Part shown: piece by piece, positions 1 to 12,854 of the stretch
Position numbering within the stretch: the stretch's first letter is position 1
How the letters are laid out: the number at the start of each line of letters is the position of its first letter
Origin: Icerya purchasi
Lineage: Eukaryota > Arthropoda > Insecta > Hemiptera > Monophlebidae
DNA: 64,000 nucleotides
Assembly (NCBI GenBank): GCA_039619475.1
Contig: CM077115.1
Span: 441,596,792 to 441,660,791, forward strand
Direction of reading: 5' to 3'
The notes under the pieces: generated by a model
Told to the model about the DNA's origin: nothing
Database searches by the model: none
What the model saw: the letters and a program-made list of their open reading frames with translations, nothing else
Translations under genes and position numbers: made by a program

Positions 1-111
1 TTTCAACAGTTGTGCTGAATGAATAGGAATTTTATGATGTTAAATGCGGCAAAAACATATTTTGATTGCATCAATAATGTAGTGGCAGTTTATTTCTGTG
101 GAATTTTGCTA
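1..111. repeat. Start of 2.7-kb tandem repeat unit (unit A, first piece)
   Basis: This piece opens with a stretch (from about 14) that recurs at 22736, 53650 and 56331. I use that recurrence as the arbitrary start of the repeat unit. The unit is cut at 112 by a LINE. The six bases TTGCTA at 106-111 are the left copy of that LINE's target-site duplication. Confidence 0.85.
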
Positions 112-1955
112 GTCTTCTTCTTCTTCTTTACGCCATCTCCGGTCGAAGTTTGGCGATCAATGTGGCTAGCTTCACTTTATCGGCCGCTGCTTGGAGTAAC
201 TCCGATGATGTGCATTTGCACCATCGCTGCATGTCATCCTCCCACGATATATTTCTTCTACCTCTGTTTCTTTTTCCAGCAATTTTTCCTCTAAGCACAG
301 TTTGCAGGTTTCTATACTTTTTACTGCGATTAATGTGGCCGTAGTATTTGATTTTTCTTTCTTGCACAGTTAATAATAATTCTCTTTTCTTGGCCATTCT
401 ATTCAGTACTTCTTTGTTAGTTATCCGTTCTGTTCATGATATCTTTAACATACCCCGGTAAATGTATATTTCAAACGCTTCTAATCTTTTTTTCAAGCTG
501 TTTTGACAGCGCCCAACTCTCAGCACCATATAAAAGTACTGAGAAGACATAGCATCGGACTAATCGCATAAGTAAAATTTAAACTAATATCCTTTCTAGT
601 TATCAGGTTCTTCATAGTATTGAATATACCTCTGGCTTTCTCAATCCTAGTTTTTATTTCAATGCTCCAATCTACTTCCTCAAGAAGCCATGCACCCAGG
701 TATAGAAACTTACTGACTCTTTCCACCTTCTCAGCTCCAATGTAAATTTGACCAGCTGTTGCACTAGCATCAGTTCTTTTCTTGTGTATAACCATCCACT
801 TCGTTTTGGTGGCATTTATTTCCAACCCATACTGGAGACTGATGTCACAAACGCGGTTAACGATTTCTTGTAATCCAGTAATATTATCAGATATTAGAAT
901 TGTATCGTTCGCGTATCGTATATTGGAAATCCGGTTTTCCCCAACTTTTACTCCGTCAGTTTCCTTAATGGCTAATTTGAAAATGCTTTCTGCATATATG
1001 TTGAAGAGTATCGGTGACAATATGCACCCTTGTCTGACACCTCTTTTTATCGCTATATCTTCTGTTATTTCGTTCTCACAACGAACTACAGCCGTTTGGT
1101 TCCAGTATAGATTGTGTATTATTTTTATATCATTTTCATTGTTGATAGCTCTCAAGATTTCTATTAGTGTGTCATGGTCAACACAATCAAAAGCTTTTCT
1201 ATAATCAATAAAGCATAACTATAGTCTATGATTCATGTCTCTGCATTTCGAAGCAAGGACATTTATTAGACATAATGCTTCCCGGGTTCCATAGCCTTTC
1301 TTAAAACCGAACTGCCATTCTCCAGAATTATTTTCGCATGTTTCATATATCCGTTGATGTATTATCTTCAAAAATATCTTCAGTATGTGTGACATAAGGC
1401 TTATTGTTCGGTAGTCGTTGCAATCTGACGCATTGAATTTCTTTGGCAGTGTTACGAACACTGATCTCAGCCAATCAGTCATGAGCCTTCCTGACTGATA
1501 GATTTCATTGAAGAAATCAGTGAAAAATATCATCATCTGCTCGTCTTCAACTAATATTTGGAGTACCTCACCGTGAATGCCATCAAGGCCTACTGTTTTT
1601 CCTACTTTCAGGTTTTTTATCGCTTCTATTACTTCTTCTTTTTTGATTTTAATTATGCCAGACAAAACAGGACAATTCAGTCTATCGTGGATATTGGCCA
1701 GAATATTACCATTTTTGTCCTTTAGTACGGCATACTTCTTCTTTCTCAAAGTTCCAACAAATTCTTTGACTTTTTTATGGGTATTGAAAGAGTAGTGCTT
1801 TTCCTCTAACTGTTCAATTTCACAAGACTTTTCTTGTAACCATTGTTCCTTCGCTTCACGTACTTGTTTTCGTATAAACTTATTCAGTTTGTGATATTCC
1901 GCGCTGTTATGTTTATTTTTCCGCCTTTCCTCCATCTTTTTCAGTATATCTTCAG
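112..1955 (-). mobile_element. 5'-truncated non-LTR retrotransposon (LINE), RT plus C-terminal tail
   Basis: A minus-strand LINE inserted in the tandem repeat. TTGCTA at 106-111 and 1956-1961 flanks it exactly, and the uninterrupted repeat at 22820-22850 shows the empty site. The 3' end (left side) carries a short GAA-type simple repeat instead of a poly-A tail, a habit of some RTE/CR1-like groups. The 5' end, with the endonuclease domain, is missing. The clade is uncertain: the C-terminal region with a GKRNRGRRNISW-like basic motif resembles LINEs often auto-annotated as craniofacial development protein 2. Confidence 0.85.
520..1935 (-). pseudogene. LINE reverse transcriptase, broken
   Basis: Two ORFs (1219-1935 and 520-1155) share one reading frame and are separated by a TAG at 1219-1221. 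Read through, the frame gives the RT fingers and palm in order: a DGIHGE-like motif, the FGFKKGYGT template grip, FIDYRKAFDCVDH, GVRQGCILSPILFN, and a catalytic box reading YANDT where YADDT is expected. The Asp-to-Asn change in the catalytic box should abolish polymerase activity. A further C-terminal piece in another frame lies at 128-397. There is no endonuclease domain, so this is a dead, 5'-truncated copy. Confidence 0.8.
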
Positions 1956-4407
1956 TTGCTAATAGCTAATATTAAACAAGAATCAATATATTATCAGAAT
2001 TGTAGATGTTAGTCTGCAAGCTTCATGCAACGCTGGTGCACTTTGATGTAAAATTGTGGATATGTCATAAGTACGAGGTGAGAGTTTGCATTATGTGAAT
2101 GAATTATAAAAGGTCTGATCACTGAACATGCAGGTTAAATATTTGAAATAGTAATCATGTAACGTGAATTATGAAGTTTGGTATTCATTTAGGTCTGTTC
2201 AGATGAAATGTGGGCTGATTATGTAATCTTTAATATTTGTGTTTACTTAGAAGGTTTCATGTAATCTAAATGAAATTTATTAATACAATACTACATGCAG
2301 AAGTCGATTTCAGCATAATATTAATTGGAATTAGTTGTTTATTGATGCAGTTTGTAATTGTAAATCATAAAGTTTCTAAGAGCTAAGTGTATTTATTCCA
2401 TGAAATCATACTTACAAGCTATGAATTTCACAAAAACAAAATTATAGAAGTTAGTAATCAAGAATAAATTTGTTAAACATTAATAATAGTTATTTCCTTA
2501 TGCCGTACTAAAATTTAATTTGGAGCAATGAAATTACAAGAATAGTACATTCACAAATTTTCCAGTTGTTTATATACTGGAAATTGAAACAAAAATACAA
2601 AGTGCTTATATGGCAGTAATTGGAACAATTGTGATGAACACATTGCTTAGTGCATTGAATTTGGTTGCATATTTGTCAGTGGTTGTGTACTATAAATTTA
2701 TTGAACATTAACAATGTATCTTAATGTTTGCAATACGTAAATTTCTCTAAAACATGTCGTCCAAGCAAAATGTTCCCGCATAACTTGCAAGTCACAGTAA
2801 CTAAATAAAAATATAAAAAAGTAACAACTGAGATGGGACTGCCAATAAACTGCTGTGACATTGCTGTAATTGCAGCATAAAATTCATCCGATGGACATCA
2901 AAGGAGAAACATAGCATGTCGGTTTCATTATTGTGAAGGGTAGAAAGTACACACTAATACACTTTGGATTCAATACCTATCAGTTACATGTAATTTTAAT
3001 TTCAGTTCTCCTAGAATATTGAAGAAAACTGAAGAAACATGAAATTCTTCATGGATTTTACTCTCATGTGGAATAACCTCATTTAAAAAAAAATAAATTA
3101 AAACTAATCTCAAAGAATAATATTATGTGTGTATACATGATATATGGTGTTCACTGATAGTTAACTGCAACTGAACTGAGAAAGTGCTTAGTAGCAATTG
3201 TATATAGTTTGAGACATATCAAGATAACATGACATGATTCCTAGACTGATAATAAATGAATGTGTCTAAAATACTGAACAGAACTTATACTATTTAATTT
3301 ATTTTAATTCACAAATCTCAGTGGTATTCCACAATACAAATAAACCTATGACCATAATTGACCTAATATTTCCAGAGTATTTATATATATTTCTTCATAA
3401 AATTTATGTATCTTAAATAAAACACTGTTTATTAGAATTAGTGGTGTATATAAAGAGCATTTTAGCCCTCGGGTTTGAGTATTATTCATATTTTCTACAT
3501 TTCAGTTTGGAAACATTAAATTTAGCAGGTACATTTTTTCTCTAAATACTAATTGATAAAGAAGAAAACTTGGTGAAAAACTAGAGATACTATGAATTTA
3601 TATGTATTGCAAACACTTCATTGGAAATGTAGTGATTTAGATGCAGTTAATTCTGACAGAAATTTTCGAAGAGGTAGTATTAAACAGGAACTGATGTAAT
3701 ATAGGAATGGTAAAAGTGAATGAGATGATTACTTAGCCACTATCTTGATTCAATTTTAACGATATTGATTTGAATTAAATTTCTCAAAATGTTAAGAATT
3801 GAAAATTGGATATGAAGGAATCATGTGTATATTTTATTCCCTGATATTATGATATTACATCGTACAGAACTAGACTAATTTGAATACACGATTTAAGTAA
3901 TTATAATCAGTATTACTGAAATGTGTAAAGTGGTGTTTCCATTTAATTAAAGCCATTGTAAGAAACATCTGGATTAATCAGATATATTTTAATGTTTAAA
4001 TTAGTTTAAAAATTGCATAGCCATGTAAGCGAAGACCTGCATAATATATGAAATTTAACATTATGATGTGTTTAATTGCAAAAATATCAGTTTGAATATA
4101 TTGGATTTTCTTCCTGCCTCTTTAATAATTACTTGAATAAGGAATGCATGACATGACAACGCATACCAACTTTTAAGAAGTTTTTTATGCATATTAACCA
4201 GAATCGAATTATTAGTCAGTTCTAATGGCGAAAGTGTAATGAATTGTTTCCAATAATATTATTGTCCAGCTGGTCTGGTCAAATATTTAGGGGTAATCAT
4301 AAGTTAATAGAAACATACTCAGTTGCATCAGCAACTTTTATTGTCCTGTAAATCAAACAACTTTTTCTGGTTTAGTCAAAAAGTTGAAACGACATTTTAT
4401 AAGACAC
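1956..4407. repeat. 2.7-kb tandem repeat unit A, continued
   Basis: AT-rich sequence with no credible gene. Its blocks reappear in the same order in the complete unit at 53650-56330, with substitutions and small indels. Example: the segment near 2350-2460 matches 27770, 28440, 51850, 54090 and 56830. The unit is interrupted at 4408 by the BEL element, and GACAC at 4403-4407 is the left target-site duplication. Adding the pieces on both sides of the insertions gives a unit of about 2.64 kb. Confidence 0.85.
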
Positions 4408-4811
4408 TGTTACGATATTTTCATTAATATTCCGGAGGACCAAATTATATTTTTCGAATGATTTTTTAAACCGGTCAATTTGTAAATTGCATTTTAATCG
4501 AATACGATTGAACGAATAGAAGTCTTAAAAGTCGACTGTTTCTAAAATAATTTCAAAAAGGGTAAAACGAAATAATTATAACGAAATAACGACATACGAA
4601 AGGACGAGACGCTAAAAGCGTATAACGAAGCGACATAACAAAAACTAGACGAACGAAAAGCGACTAGTGAAGACGAACAACACGCCAACGAGCGCTGGCC
4701 AGCGATTTATTTTATATTGTTTACATAACGAACATCTGGCTGCGTAAAATGAAAAGTCTAACGAACGAATAATGACAAAATTAATAAATATCGACTTAAT
4801 ATTTATTAACA
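4408..4811 (-). repeat. BEL/Pao 3' LTR
   Basis: 404 bp, TG...CA ends on the plus-strand representation, near identical to 20704-21106. It is the downstream (3') LTR because coding runs on the minus strand. The integrase frame runs 16 bases into it before its stop at 4796. Confidence 0.92.
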
Positions 4812-6523
4812 TAATCCCCCCCGATGAGTTTGGGCTCATCATTAAACAAACGAAGTAATTTGGAGATGGATCTACGCTTGATTCCGGTTTGAGATTTCAC
4901 ATCCACGACACGAACGTCACCATTTGGATCAGGGTAAGTCGTGACTACTACGCCCATGTTCCAGTCACCGGGACGTAATTGATCATCTTTAATTAATACT
5001 ACATCTCCGACTTGTAGATTATTTTTCCGAGTAAACCATTTGTTACGAACTTGTAAGTCATTTAAATAATCCTTTCTCCAACTGTGCCAGAATGAGTTTA
5101 ACACAGCCCTATGGGATTTCCATAATTCCATTAAATCTATTGATTCGGGTGGAACAATTGGATCAGAATCCATAGTTTCGGAAATTATAGGTTTACCGAT
5201 CAAAAAATGCGAAGGGGTTAAAATCGCTGGACCGTCATCCGTATGAACTTTGTATGAAATAGGGCGACTATTCAAAATCGATTCTATTGCGGCAAAGATC
5301 GTAGAATAATCTTCATAGGACATAGTTGAATTTTTAGTGGCTCGATTCAGATGATACTTTCCTATCCGGACAGCAGCTTCCCAAATGCCTCCATGATGTG
5401 GGCTACGAGGTAGTATAAATACCCATTCTATTCCACGGAAACTAGAAAAATTCAGCGAATTTTCAGTATTCAGACACAATTGATTTTTCGCGCCGACAAA
5501 ATTTGTAGCGTTGTCAGAATGCACACGAGTAGGTGTGCCTCTTCGTGCAATAAAACGACTAAAACTATCGAGAAATTTTGCACTCGATAAATCCGAAACG
5601 ATTTCGACATGAACGGCTCGTGTTACTAAGCAAATAAAAAAAGCGGCATAGCATTTTCCCAATCTATAAGAACGATGAGCGATACACTTGGTTGTGAACG
5701 GACCACAAAAATCGATGCCTACGAAATCGAACGGCCTCGAATACGAAATGCGCTCCTTTGGCAGCTGACCCATTATCTGCTCCATAGTGACTCCTTTAAA
5801 GCGGGTGCATATTACACACTGAAATAGGATTTTCTTTACAGTTTTGTTTAATCCATCAGTTACCCAGAAACGCGACTTTATGAAATTAACGACGAATGTA
5901 CGAGTAGCATGAAAATAAGTTTCACGTATAAATCGAATGTATAATTTAAAAATGTGACTTTTTGACGAAAGAATAATCGGATGTTTTACGTTGACGGAAA
6001 GATCGGAACGCATTAACCGACCGCCTACACGTAGAATATTATTTTCGCCCAAAAAGGGACATAACCGTTTCAACGAGCTGTTTTTGACTAGATTGCCAAA
6101 GACTTTTAATGAATGAATTTCCGTTACGAAGGATACTAATTGAGAATTACGAACGAGCGAAACGAACGCCTGCTTTCTTTCAGCAACTGACAATATACTT
6201 GACTTAATTCGTTGGTCAGGCGCTACTTTACAATTCGAATAAAATCTTAATAAATAACCGATAACGTTCAACACTTTCGAGTAGGAAGAAAAATTTTCGA
6301 AACATAAAGTTGGTTTATTAACGTTAACTGTATTAGTGCACACTTGGTTAATTCGATATTCGGGCAATCGATGGACTTCTGTTTTAGCATTTAATTTAAG
6401 TGCATCAAAATCACTATGATTTTTAATAAAACTAGGTCCTTGTAGCCACAAGACGTTATTTAAAAATTTAGACGGAGAAATTCCTCTTGTACCTAAATCA
6501 GCAGGGTTTTCGCGTGTATTCAC
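4796..6523 (-). pseudogene. BEL/Pao RNase H C-terminus and integrase
   Basis: A 575-codon open frame that begins inside the RNase H/connection region (the NTRENPADLGTRG motif, a BEL hallmark), then an integrase zinc-binding-like segment, and the catalytic core: GIDFCGP, HSDNATNF, and WVFILPRSPHHGGIWEAAVR with the third acidic residue. It ends with a small basic domain (DVVLIKDD...RPGDWNMG) usual for Pao-type integrases. The listed ATG is internal to the ancestral polyprotein. A one-base indel at about 6510-6523 separates it from the upstream frame. The integrase catalytic triad itself looks intact. Confidence 0.88.
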
Positions 6524-7184
6524 ATAACAACCAACGGTCTACTGAAACTAATTTCGAAATGCTGGAAACACGATTTGCGACGAATTGGTTCCATCTTTCG
6601 AGCGGGTGGTTTAACCAGTTCAATACGACAGTAGAATCAGAGAATAAAAAAATATTACTCGAATTAATTTTTAAACTACGCGAAACTCGAACTATTAATT
6701 TTGATAATAATAATGCGCTTTGCAGTTCGAAACGAGGTATAGTTGTTTGCTTAATCGGAGCAACACGAGTTTTAGCGCAAATTAGCCTGGAAGATGATTC
6801 GTGCGAATCGCCAAATCTAACGAGGAAAATTGCAGCACAGTATGCCTTTTCGCTGGCATCATAGAACCCAATTAAACGATCTTCACATTTACTAAGAGAT
6901 GAAAAGGTGCGTGCAATTTTAAAATCTCTCAAATGAGCTAATTCATTATAATACGAACGAAACTTTTGACTAAATTGTTCTGGAATTAGTTCGTCCCAAT
7001 TTAGTCCGAGTCCCCACAAATCTTGAAGGAAAATTTTCGAACTCACGGTAACTGGTGACCCCAAACCTAACGGATCAAAAATGCGACTTATTTCACTTAA
7101 TAAAATTCTTTTGGTAATAACCTCAGGTAATGTGTTTAAGTTTATCCTTATCTGAAATACGTCATCCAGAGGGTTCCAAGTCAA
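6498..7184 (-). pseudogene. BEL/Pao RT thumb and RNase H segment
   Basis: A 228-codon frame continuing the polyprotein. It opens with LTWNPLDDVF-like sequence downstream of the RT palm, then ISRIFDPLGLGSPVT, LIGFYDASEKAYCAAIF (the first RNase H acidic block), RVAPIKQTTIPRFELQSALL and the SDSTVVLNWL block. These follow the BEL/Pao consensus order. Frameshifts separate it from the RT piece upstream (near 7190-7250) and from the integrase piece downstream (near 6510). Confidence 0.86.
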
Positions 7185-7233
7185 TCCTAAAACGTGTACA
7201 CTGTTTTCAGAAAATTCGAAGTTCTGTGTGGTT

Positions 7234-7872
7234 TCAACGAGCGAAGGTTTCTAAGAATATTGTAGAATTGCTCATGTATTTACGAAGAAAAAAATGAGCA
7301 CTCTCCAGAGTAGCATGTATAGATTTTTGTAGATGCATTACCGAATCCAAATTATCTCCTCCCGTTAGAAGATCGTCCATATAAAAATCTTCTTTTAAGG
7401 CTCGTGAAGCTTCAGGATCTGATTCTCGGATATCCTCGCTTAATATGCTTAAACACTGTTGCGCTAAGAACGAGGCAGACGCGGTTTCGCATGTAACAGT
7501 AGTTAATCGAAACTCTTGTATGGGTTCTTTAGTCGATTCTCGCCAAACGATTCTTTGCAAGTCGCGATCTTCTGGATGTATGAGAACCTGACGATACATT
7601 TTCTCTTTATCGGCTACGAAGGCGAATTTATGAAAACGAAATTTAATAAGTAGATCGAATAAATCGGATTGAATTTTCGGACCTGTAGCAAGCAACTCAT
7701 TTAATGAAAGTCCTGAGTCTGACTTTCTGGACGCATTAAACACAACCCGAAGTTTTGTGGTCGTACTAGATGGACGAAGGACCTCACGATGTGGAATATA
7801 ATATGTCACTTTACAATTATCGAGTATTGGTTTAACAGGTTCCATATTACCTCTAATTCTAAGTATTCTCAC
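7234..7872 (-). pseudogene. BEL/Pao reverse transcriptase palm
   Basis: 212 codons holding the RT core: YYIPHREVLRP, KLRVVFNASRKSDSGLSLNELL, the palm aspartate region FAFVADKEKMYRQV, and the catalytic FYMDDLLTG box. The YMDD motif is intact. A normal BEL palm reads DIEKMYRQ where this copy has DKEKMYRQ, so one metal-binding context is altered. A single-base indel near 7245 ends the frame prematurely. Confidence 0.88.
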
Positions 7873-8437
7873 ATAAATTTTATATACTCAATTTTAATTT
7901 CTGGTTTCAACAATTTTTCAATACGGATTAACGAACGAATAGCGTGATTACGAGAATTAGATAATTTTTTACGATCATTTTTTAGAGGTAACCGAATGAT
8001 AAAACAACCATCGGTTGATCGCGAAAACGTTGTTTTAAAATGTTCTATACACATATCGTGCTCGGGGTTTATTTCCTTTTGTGGATTAACTTCTTCGATT
8101 TCCCAAAACTTAGTAATTTGTAAATCGATTAATTTTGTAGGTTTTTTGACAAAATAACGGAAAGCTCGATTTAAATTTTTAACAACCGGAAATTATCCAT
8201 CCAAAATGAGTATTGCGAATGAAAAGATCGTCGAATGATTTTCTCTCGTCGAGAATACATTTTTCGAAATATTCTGCTCCTGTCAAGATATCGATATTAT
8301 TATGGCTGAGCGATTCGTCCGCCATACGTAGGTCTTTAAATTTATTAGCCGTTTCACGAATAACGTTTGTGGGTGATTTATACGATATAAATGGAACGAT
8401 ATCTGGTTCTATGCAAATTTCAAATTTCGAAAATCGA
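7869..8437 (-). pseudogene. BEL/Pao protease-RT linker, decayed
   Basis: Between the LINE insertion and the RT core, minus-strand translation in shifting frames gives BEL-like pieces. These include an IDILTGAEYFEKC segment after the protease and a GCFIIRLPLK segment just before the RT (open frame 7869-8054). Several stops and indels interrupt it. Confidence 0.7.
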
Positions 8438-8442
8438 GAGCA

Positions 8443-8443
8443 A

Positions 8444-8478
<35 letters not shown>

Positions 8479-10875
8479 GGGCTCGTCAACCGAGGACCTT
8501 CACCCAGAAACAATTAAGGGAAAACGAAAGTTATACAGTGAGGCGATCAGCTATCGCTAATAAGAGGGAAACAATGGAGGGGATAATAAGTGTAGAAGGA
8601 AAAGACAGGATATAACGAGCACAAAAAGGAGCAGGAAGCCCCAGCCCAAGCAAGTGGGAATATAGAGCCGAGCGCTCCACCGAAAGAGCAGAGCACTCAA
8701 AGAACACGTGATCGGTGTCACAAACAACCGCATCGTTTGAATGGAGAGGACAACATGGGGAAGAGGTCAACAAGAGGCGAAAGCGTGAGGAAGGTAGCAA
8801 GGAATGGTTTAAGCGCAAACGCACGATGGAGACAACAACAGAGCGAGGAAGTGAAGGAAACAGAAGGAACCAAGGATTTGAAGGAAGATTAGGCTGAACT
8901 GACAGATAAAAGGAGCGACAATTAGAAAAGGAGGAAGGGTACATATTCGACCAAAATCTGAGATGAATATGTTTACACAAAGGCAAGAGATTAGAGGATG
9001 GGATTTTTTTGAAGAAGACTGTAGAAGAAGAAGCAGCAACCCGAGCCAAAGAATCAGCCATCTCATTACCTGAGATGCCAGAATGACCAGGAACCCACAG
9101 CAAGTCAACATGGATTCCATGGAGAGAAGAGAGAGTCCAAATGAGAGAACGTATGCGGAGAATAAAAAATCACAGGAATGATTAGGAAGAGGAGAAGAGA
9201 TGGCTTGAAGAGCACTCATGGAGTCGGATATGATCAGAAACTGGGAAGAAAGACGATTGGAGGAGATAAAAATAATGGAACGTAAAATAGCCATTAGCTC
9301 GGCTGTAAATATGGAACAGAAAGAAGGAAGACAGAATGATTCAGAGAAGTTATAGTCTGGAAGAATAAAAGAAGCACCAACCCCATCAGGCCCCTTAGAA
9401 CCATCAGTGAAAATGGTAACATGAGAAGGGAAGAGAGAATTGACAATACTGTGGAATTCCTGTTTAATTACAGCTGGAGGGAGAGATTTTGCAAGTGTAG
9501 GCGAAATAAATACTCTGGGAGGATGGCAGAGATCGCTGAAGTTAAAGGATAAATAAGGCAGACTATTAAAGGAAATTGTATACGGCCAAAATGAACTAAG
9601 ACGGAGAGAAATAAGGGACAGGATAGGAATTTTCCTAGGCACAAAGCGCCAATTCCGAGAAATTGAAAGGTAGGAAAAAATGAGAGAAGAAGATGAGAGA
9701 GAAAGCCGTTTAGCAAGGAAGCGATAGCCCAAATAAGATCTGCGAATAGACAGGGGAGGAACATTCGATTCAGCAAGCAGTGCTGGAATAGGAGAGGATT
9801 TAAGAGCACCGAGACAGAGTCTAAGACAAGAATTTTGGATCACATGAAGTTTAGAGAGACGGGATTTGGAAGCGCAGGCATAAATGAACGAACAGTAATC
9901 AAGCTTGGAGCGGACGATGGATTTATATAGAAGAATAAGAATGAAAGGGTCACCACCCCATTTAGTCGGAGACAGGGCCTTCAGCAGGTTCAACCGTTTA
10001 GTAGAGGAGGAGGAAAGATATTTAATCTGTTCGGAAAAAGTCAGACGACTATTGAGAAAGATACCGAGATAACGAAAGCAATTAACACGAGCAATAGCTG
10101 TGCTATTTAAGGATAAATTAACAGAAGCAGGGTTATAAGGGCGAAGGGTAAATACAACGCAGGAGGACTTAGAAGGAGAAATCGAAAGGTTAATTGAGAC
10201 AAGAGCACTTTCAAGGAAATTGAGGGACGATTTGAGAGCATCATTAGCTGCGTCAATATCGTGGGAAGAGGAAAAAAGCAAAATATCATCGGCAAAGAAT
10301 AAAGAGTGGGAATTTAAAGGAAGGGAAGCGATACTAGCAGTATAAATGTTAAAAAGAGTAGGACTGAGGGAGGAACCTTGAGGAAGACCGCAGAAAACCT
10401 TTCTAGAAGTGTCAAATAATGGAGGAGAGAGGTGGATAGAACGATTGGACATGAGCTTAATAACAAGGGAAGTGAAATTCACTGGAATGTTAATTGCTGT
10501 CATTTTATCTCTTAAAGTTGGGAGATGAACATTGTCGAAAGCACAGGAAACATCGATGAAGGAAGCCAGAGTATAATGTTTTTGGATAAAGGATTTATAT
10601 AAATGAGACACAAAAAGACTGATACAATCAGGAGGGCCGATACCAGGCCGAAAGCCGAACATATTGTTAGGAAGCACATTATGTCAAACAATTTTCTGAT
10701 GCAGGATGCCAAGGAGATGGGGCGTAAGGAAGAACTTTTCTTAGGAATAGCGACAATAATGAAAGAATTCCAAGAGGGGGGGATCGAACCCCTGGAAAGG
10801 AAAGAATTGAAAAGACTGAGAAGAAAGTTAAGGGATAGTTTCGAACGAAATTTTCGGTAACTAGCGTAATTTATG
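8443..10875 (-). mobile_element. I/R1-like LINE inserted in the BEL protease region
   Basis: 5'-truncated minus-strand LINE, 2.43 kb. GAGCA at 8438-8442 and 10876-10880 flanks it, and the 3' end shows as a long T tract (about 8446-8474) on the plus strand. Its protein matches the LINE ORF2 at 60439-64000 throughout the RT and RNase H, so the two belong to one family. The BEL protease frame (ending ARALLDSA at about 10881) is cut by this insertion. Confidence 0.9.
8531..10860 (-). pseudogene. LINE ORF2 C-terminal two thirds: RT, RNase H, C-terminal region
   Basis: The 622-codon frame 8809-10677 carries the RT: NMFGFRPGIGP, FIDVSCAFDNVHLP, GLPQGSSLSPTLFN and FFADDILLFSS, followed by the RNase H acidic blocks FTDGSKGPDGVG and FTAELMAILRS. 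A one-base indel near 9105-9130 moves the rest (LLWVPGHSGISGNEMADSLAR, then a Cys/His tail) into the frame 8531-9103. Upstream, 10678-10860 shows RT motifs I-II in another frame. Compared with the 58-64 kb copy, roughly a dozen residues are deleted just before NMFGF. Confidence 0.87.
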
Positions 10876-10880
10876 GAGCA

Positions 10881-12068
10881 GAGTCAAGAAGTGCTCTTGC
10901 TAATACGTAACGATTATTTCGGACCTTAACTTTTAAAACTGCCGTTGGTAATATTACCAGATTATTTGTTGAAACTTGTTGGCAAGTTTTATTAAAGGAA
11001 CTGACTAAATCAACTGATTTCTGTGAATTTGGATTACTCTCGACTGTTGAAGGATTTTCGATTTTAAAACATTCCGCCGAATTGTTTTTGAGATGCGATT
11101 TAAAATTATTGCGGTGTAACATTGTATTATGATTTTGATTACAATTTGTGCATTTTCGATTTCTGCACTCGGAAACGCGATGATCTTTCGCAAAACATAA
11201 AATGCATAGACGATTAGTTTTTACGATATCATAACGTTCAATCGGAGTTCGTTTAATAAATTCTGGACATCTCCAAAGTGGATGTAAGTTTTTACAAATT
11301 ACGCACTTGGCTGTGGAAGACGCTACGAACGTCGATTTATTTTTTGAATAACTACTAAACGACTTCGTTTTCTCGGTTTTTTTAGGGACTTCATTGCAAC
11401 GAAAGTGCTGACTTTCAATCACTTGAATTCGAGTTTCAAGGAACTTTTTGATTTCCTCATACGTAGGATACTTAGTATTATCCGTTAAAGACTTTACCCA
11501 GTCGCGACGTGTTTCGTCGTCCAATTTCATCAATATCAAAAACGAAATCCAAGATTGCAAATTGTCGCGACCTTCATTCGCGACTTTCAAGCCTCGAAGT
11601 GTTACATTTATACAGTCTAATAATTCCTGAATGTCGGAGTCGTTTTTGACGCGGCGCAAATGAAAAATATCGAGAAAATGCGATTCGATTATCGCTCGTT
11701 TATTTTTGTAACGATTTAAAACGGTCGACCAAGCTTCGACGAAAGAATGATCGTTAATTTCGAAATCTCGAACTATCGGAGCTGCTTTATCTTTTAGAGC
11801 TTGTTTTATGAAATATAATTTTTTGACGGTATGTCAGGATTATCAACGACCAGATTAGAAAATAAATTTTTCCAATTTAAAAAATCGCGAGGGTTGCCGT
11901 TAAATTCGGGTATATCAATTTTAGGAAGCCTCGGCTGAGCCGAAACATTACTATGAACAATCGATGCGGAATTTAATATCGAATCTCTATTGCTTTGCGT
12001 TGAGAACTTATCTTTAGCGACTGCGATCGCGGTTTTAATCAAATTCAGTGTAGATACTAATTCTTCAC
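10881..12068 (-). pseudogene. BEL/Pao gag C-terminal part and start of protease
   Basis: Continues the gag begun at 20535 after the errantivirus insertion; ATTC at 12069-12072 and 20292-20295 marks the join. The frame 11806-12042 holds LPKIDIPEFNGNPRDFLNW, the signature of the BEL gag family. A frameshift at about 11813 follows. The next frame (10871-11659) contains the two zinc-finger blocks CVICKNLHPLWRC and CILCFAKDHRVSEC plus CTNCNQNHNTMLH, then runs into the protease active-site start ALLDS, where the LINE cuts it. Confidence 0.86.
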
Positions 12069-12072
12069 ATTC

Positions 12073-12705
12073 TGTTGTATTCCCGGGACGGAATACTAAG
12101 TACCGATCAATTATTTCGCGTAATTTGAAATAAACCTAGTCGAAGCTAGTTATATTACGTTTATTTTAATATGACGACGATACAGATCGCGGTTATGTGT
12201 AAAAAAACCGATAGCGGCTTCCGTAAGTCTGTAACGACACGATTAGAGCAATACGATGCTAAGGGCTAATCGGACCGACCGGACTACCGAAACGGTTATT
12301 CTGGGTGTCCCAAGAATACTCGACTGACAAAAAAAACAATTCATTAACATTCAACAACGACGGTTCGACAAGTCGATACGTCACTCGCGACAAACGGAGA
12401 AGTCCCGGATATGCAGCGTAAACGAATAATCGGCTGCTTCGGCCGTTTATAACAATAAATGAGGATTCTGCGTACAGCGGATGTAAAAATTCGGAGAACG
12501 ACGATATGACGAAAAGTTGCGACATTTGCAATGTAACTTATAATAACTGAGAAGTAGTGGATTCGCAACGTAAGCGGATAAACGATTATTTAGACTGCAA
12601 ATACAACTGGGCAAGAGAGAGGAAAAATAAATAAAATAAAAAATAAAATAAAAAATAAATGAATAAAGTTAGTCTGAGAAATAATATGGAAGTTGGCATA
12701 CAACA
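12073..12705 (-). repeat. Errantivirus 3' LTR
   Basis: 633 bp, starting TGTTGTATTCCCGGG and ending CATACAACA on the plus strand. It matches 19659-20291 except for three substitutions near 12595-12630. Small ORFs inside it (12259-12568) are duplicated in the other LTR and are not taken as genes. Confidence 0.94.
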
Positions 12706-12719
12706 CTCTCCTTCCCTTG
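12706..12719 (-). promoter_or_regulatory. Polypurine tract of the errantivirus
   Basis: Directly abuts the inner edge of the 3' LTR. On the minus strand it reads AAGGGAAGGAGAG, a purine run in the position where plus-strand DNA priming occurs in retroelements. Confidence 0.75.
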
Positions 12720-12854
12720 TATAAAAAAAAAGAAAAGAAAAAGAAAAAAAAAGAGCTAAAGTTAGTAGTAAAAGTGAAAACATAACAATTGACAATTGGT
12801 ACAGTACAGAAATTGAAAACGCATTAATTCGCTGGCACGTGATGTGGAATGCGA

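Noticed and set aside
4645..4842. 65-codon ORF across the BEL 3' LTR edge
   Set aside because: It is out of frame with the integrase and mostly LTR sequence.
12259..12568. 90- and 74-codon ORFs, identical at 19845-20154
   Set aside because: They lie within the errantivirus LTRs and are duplicated only because the LTRs are.
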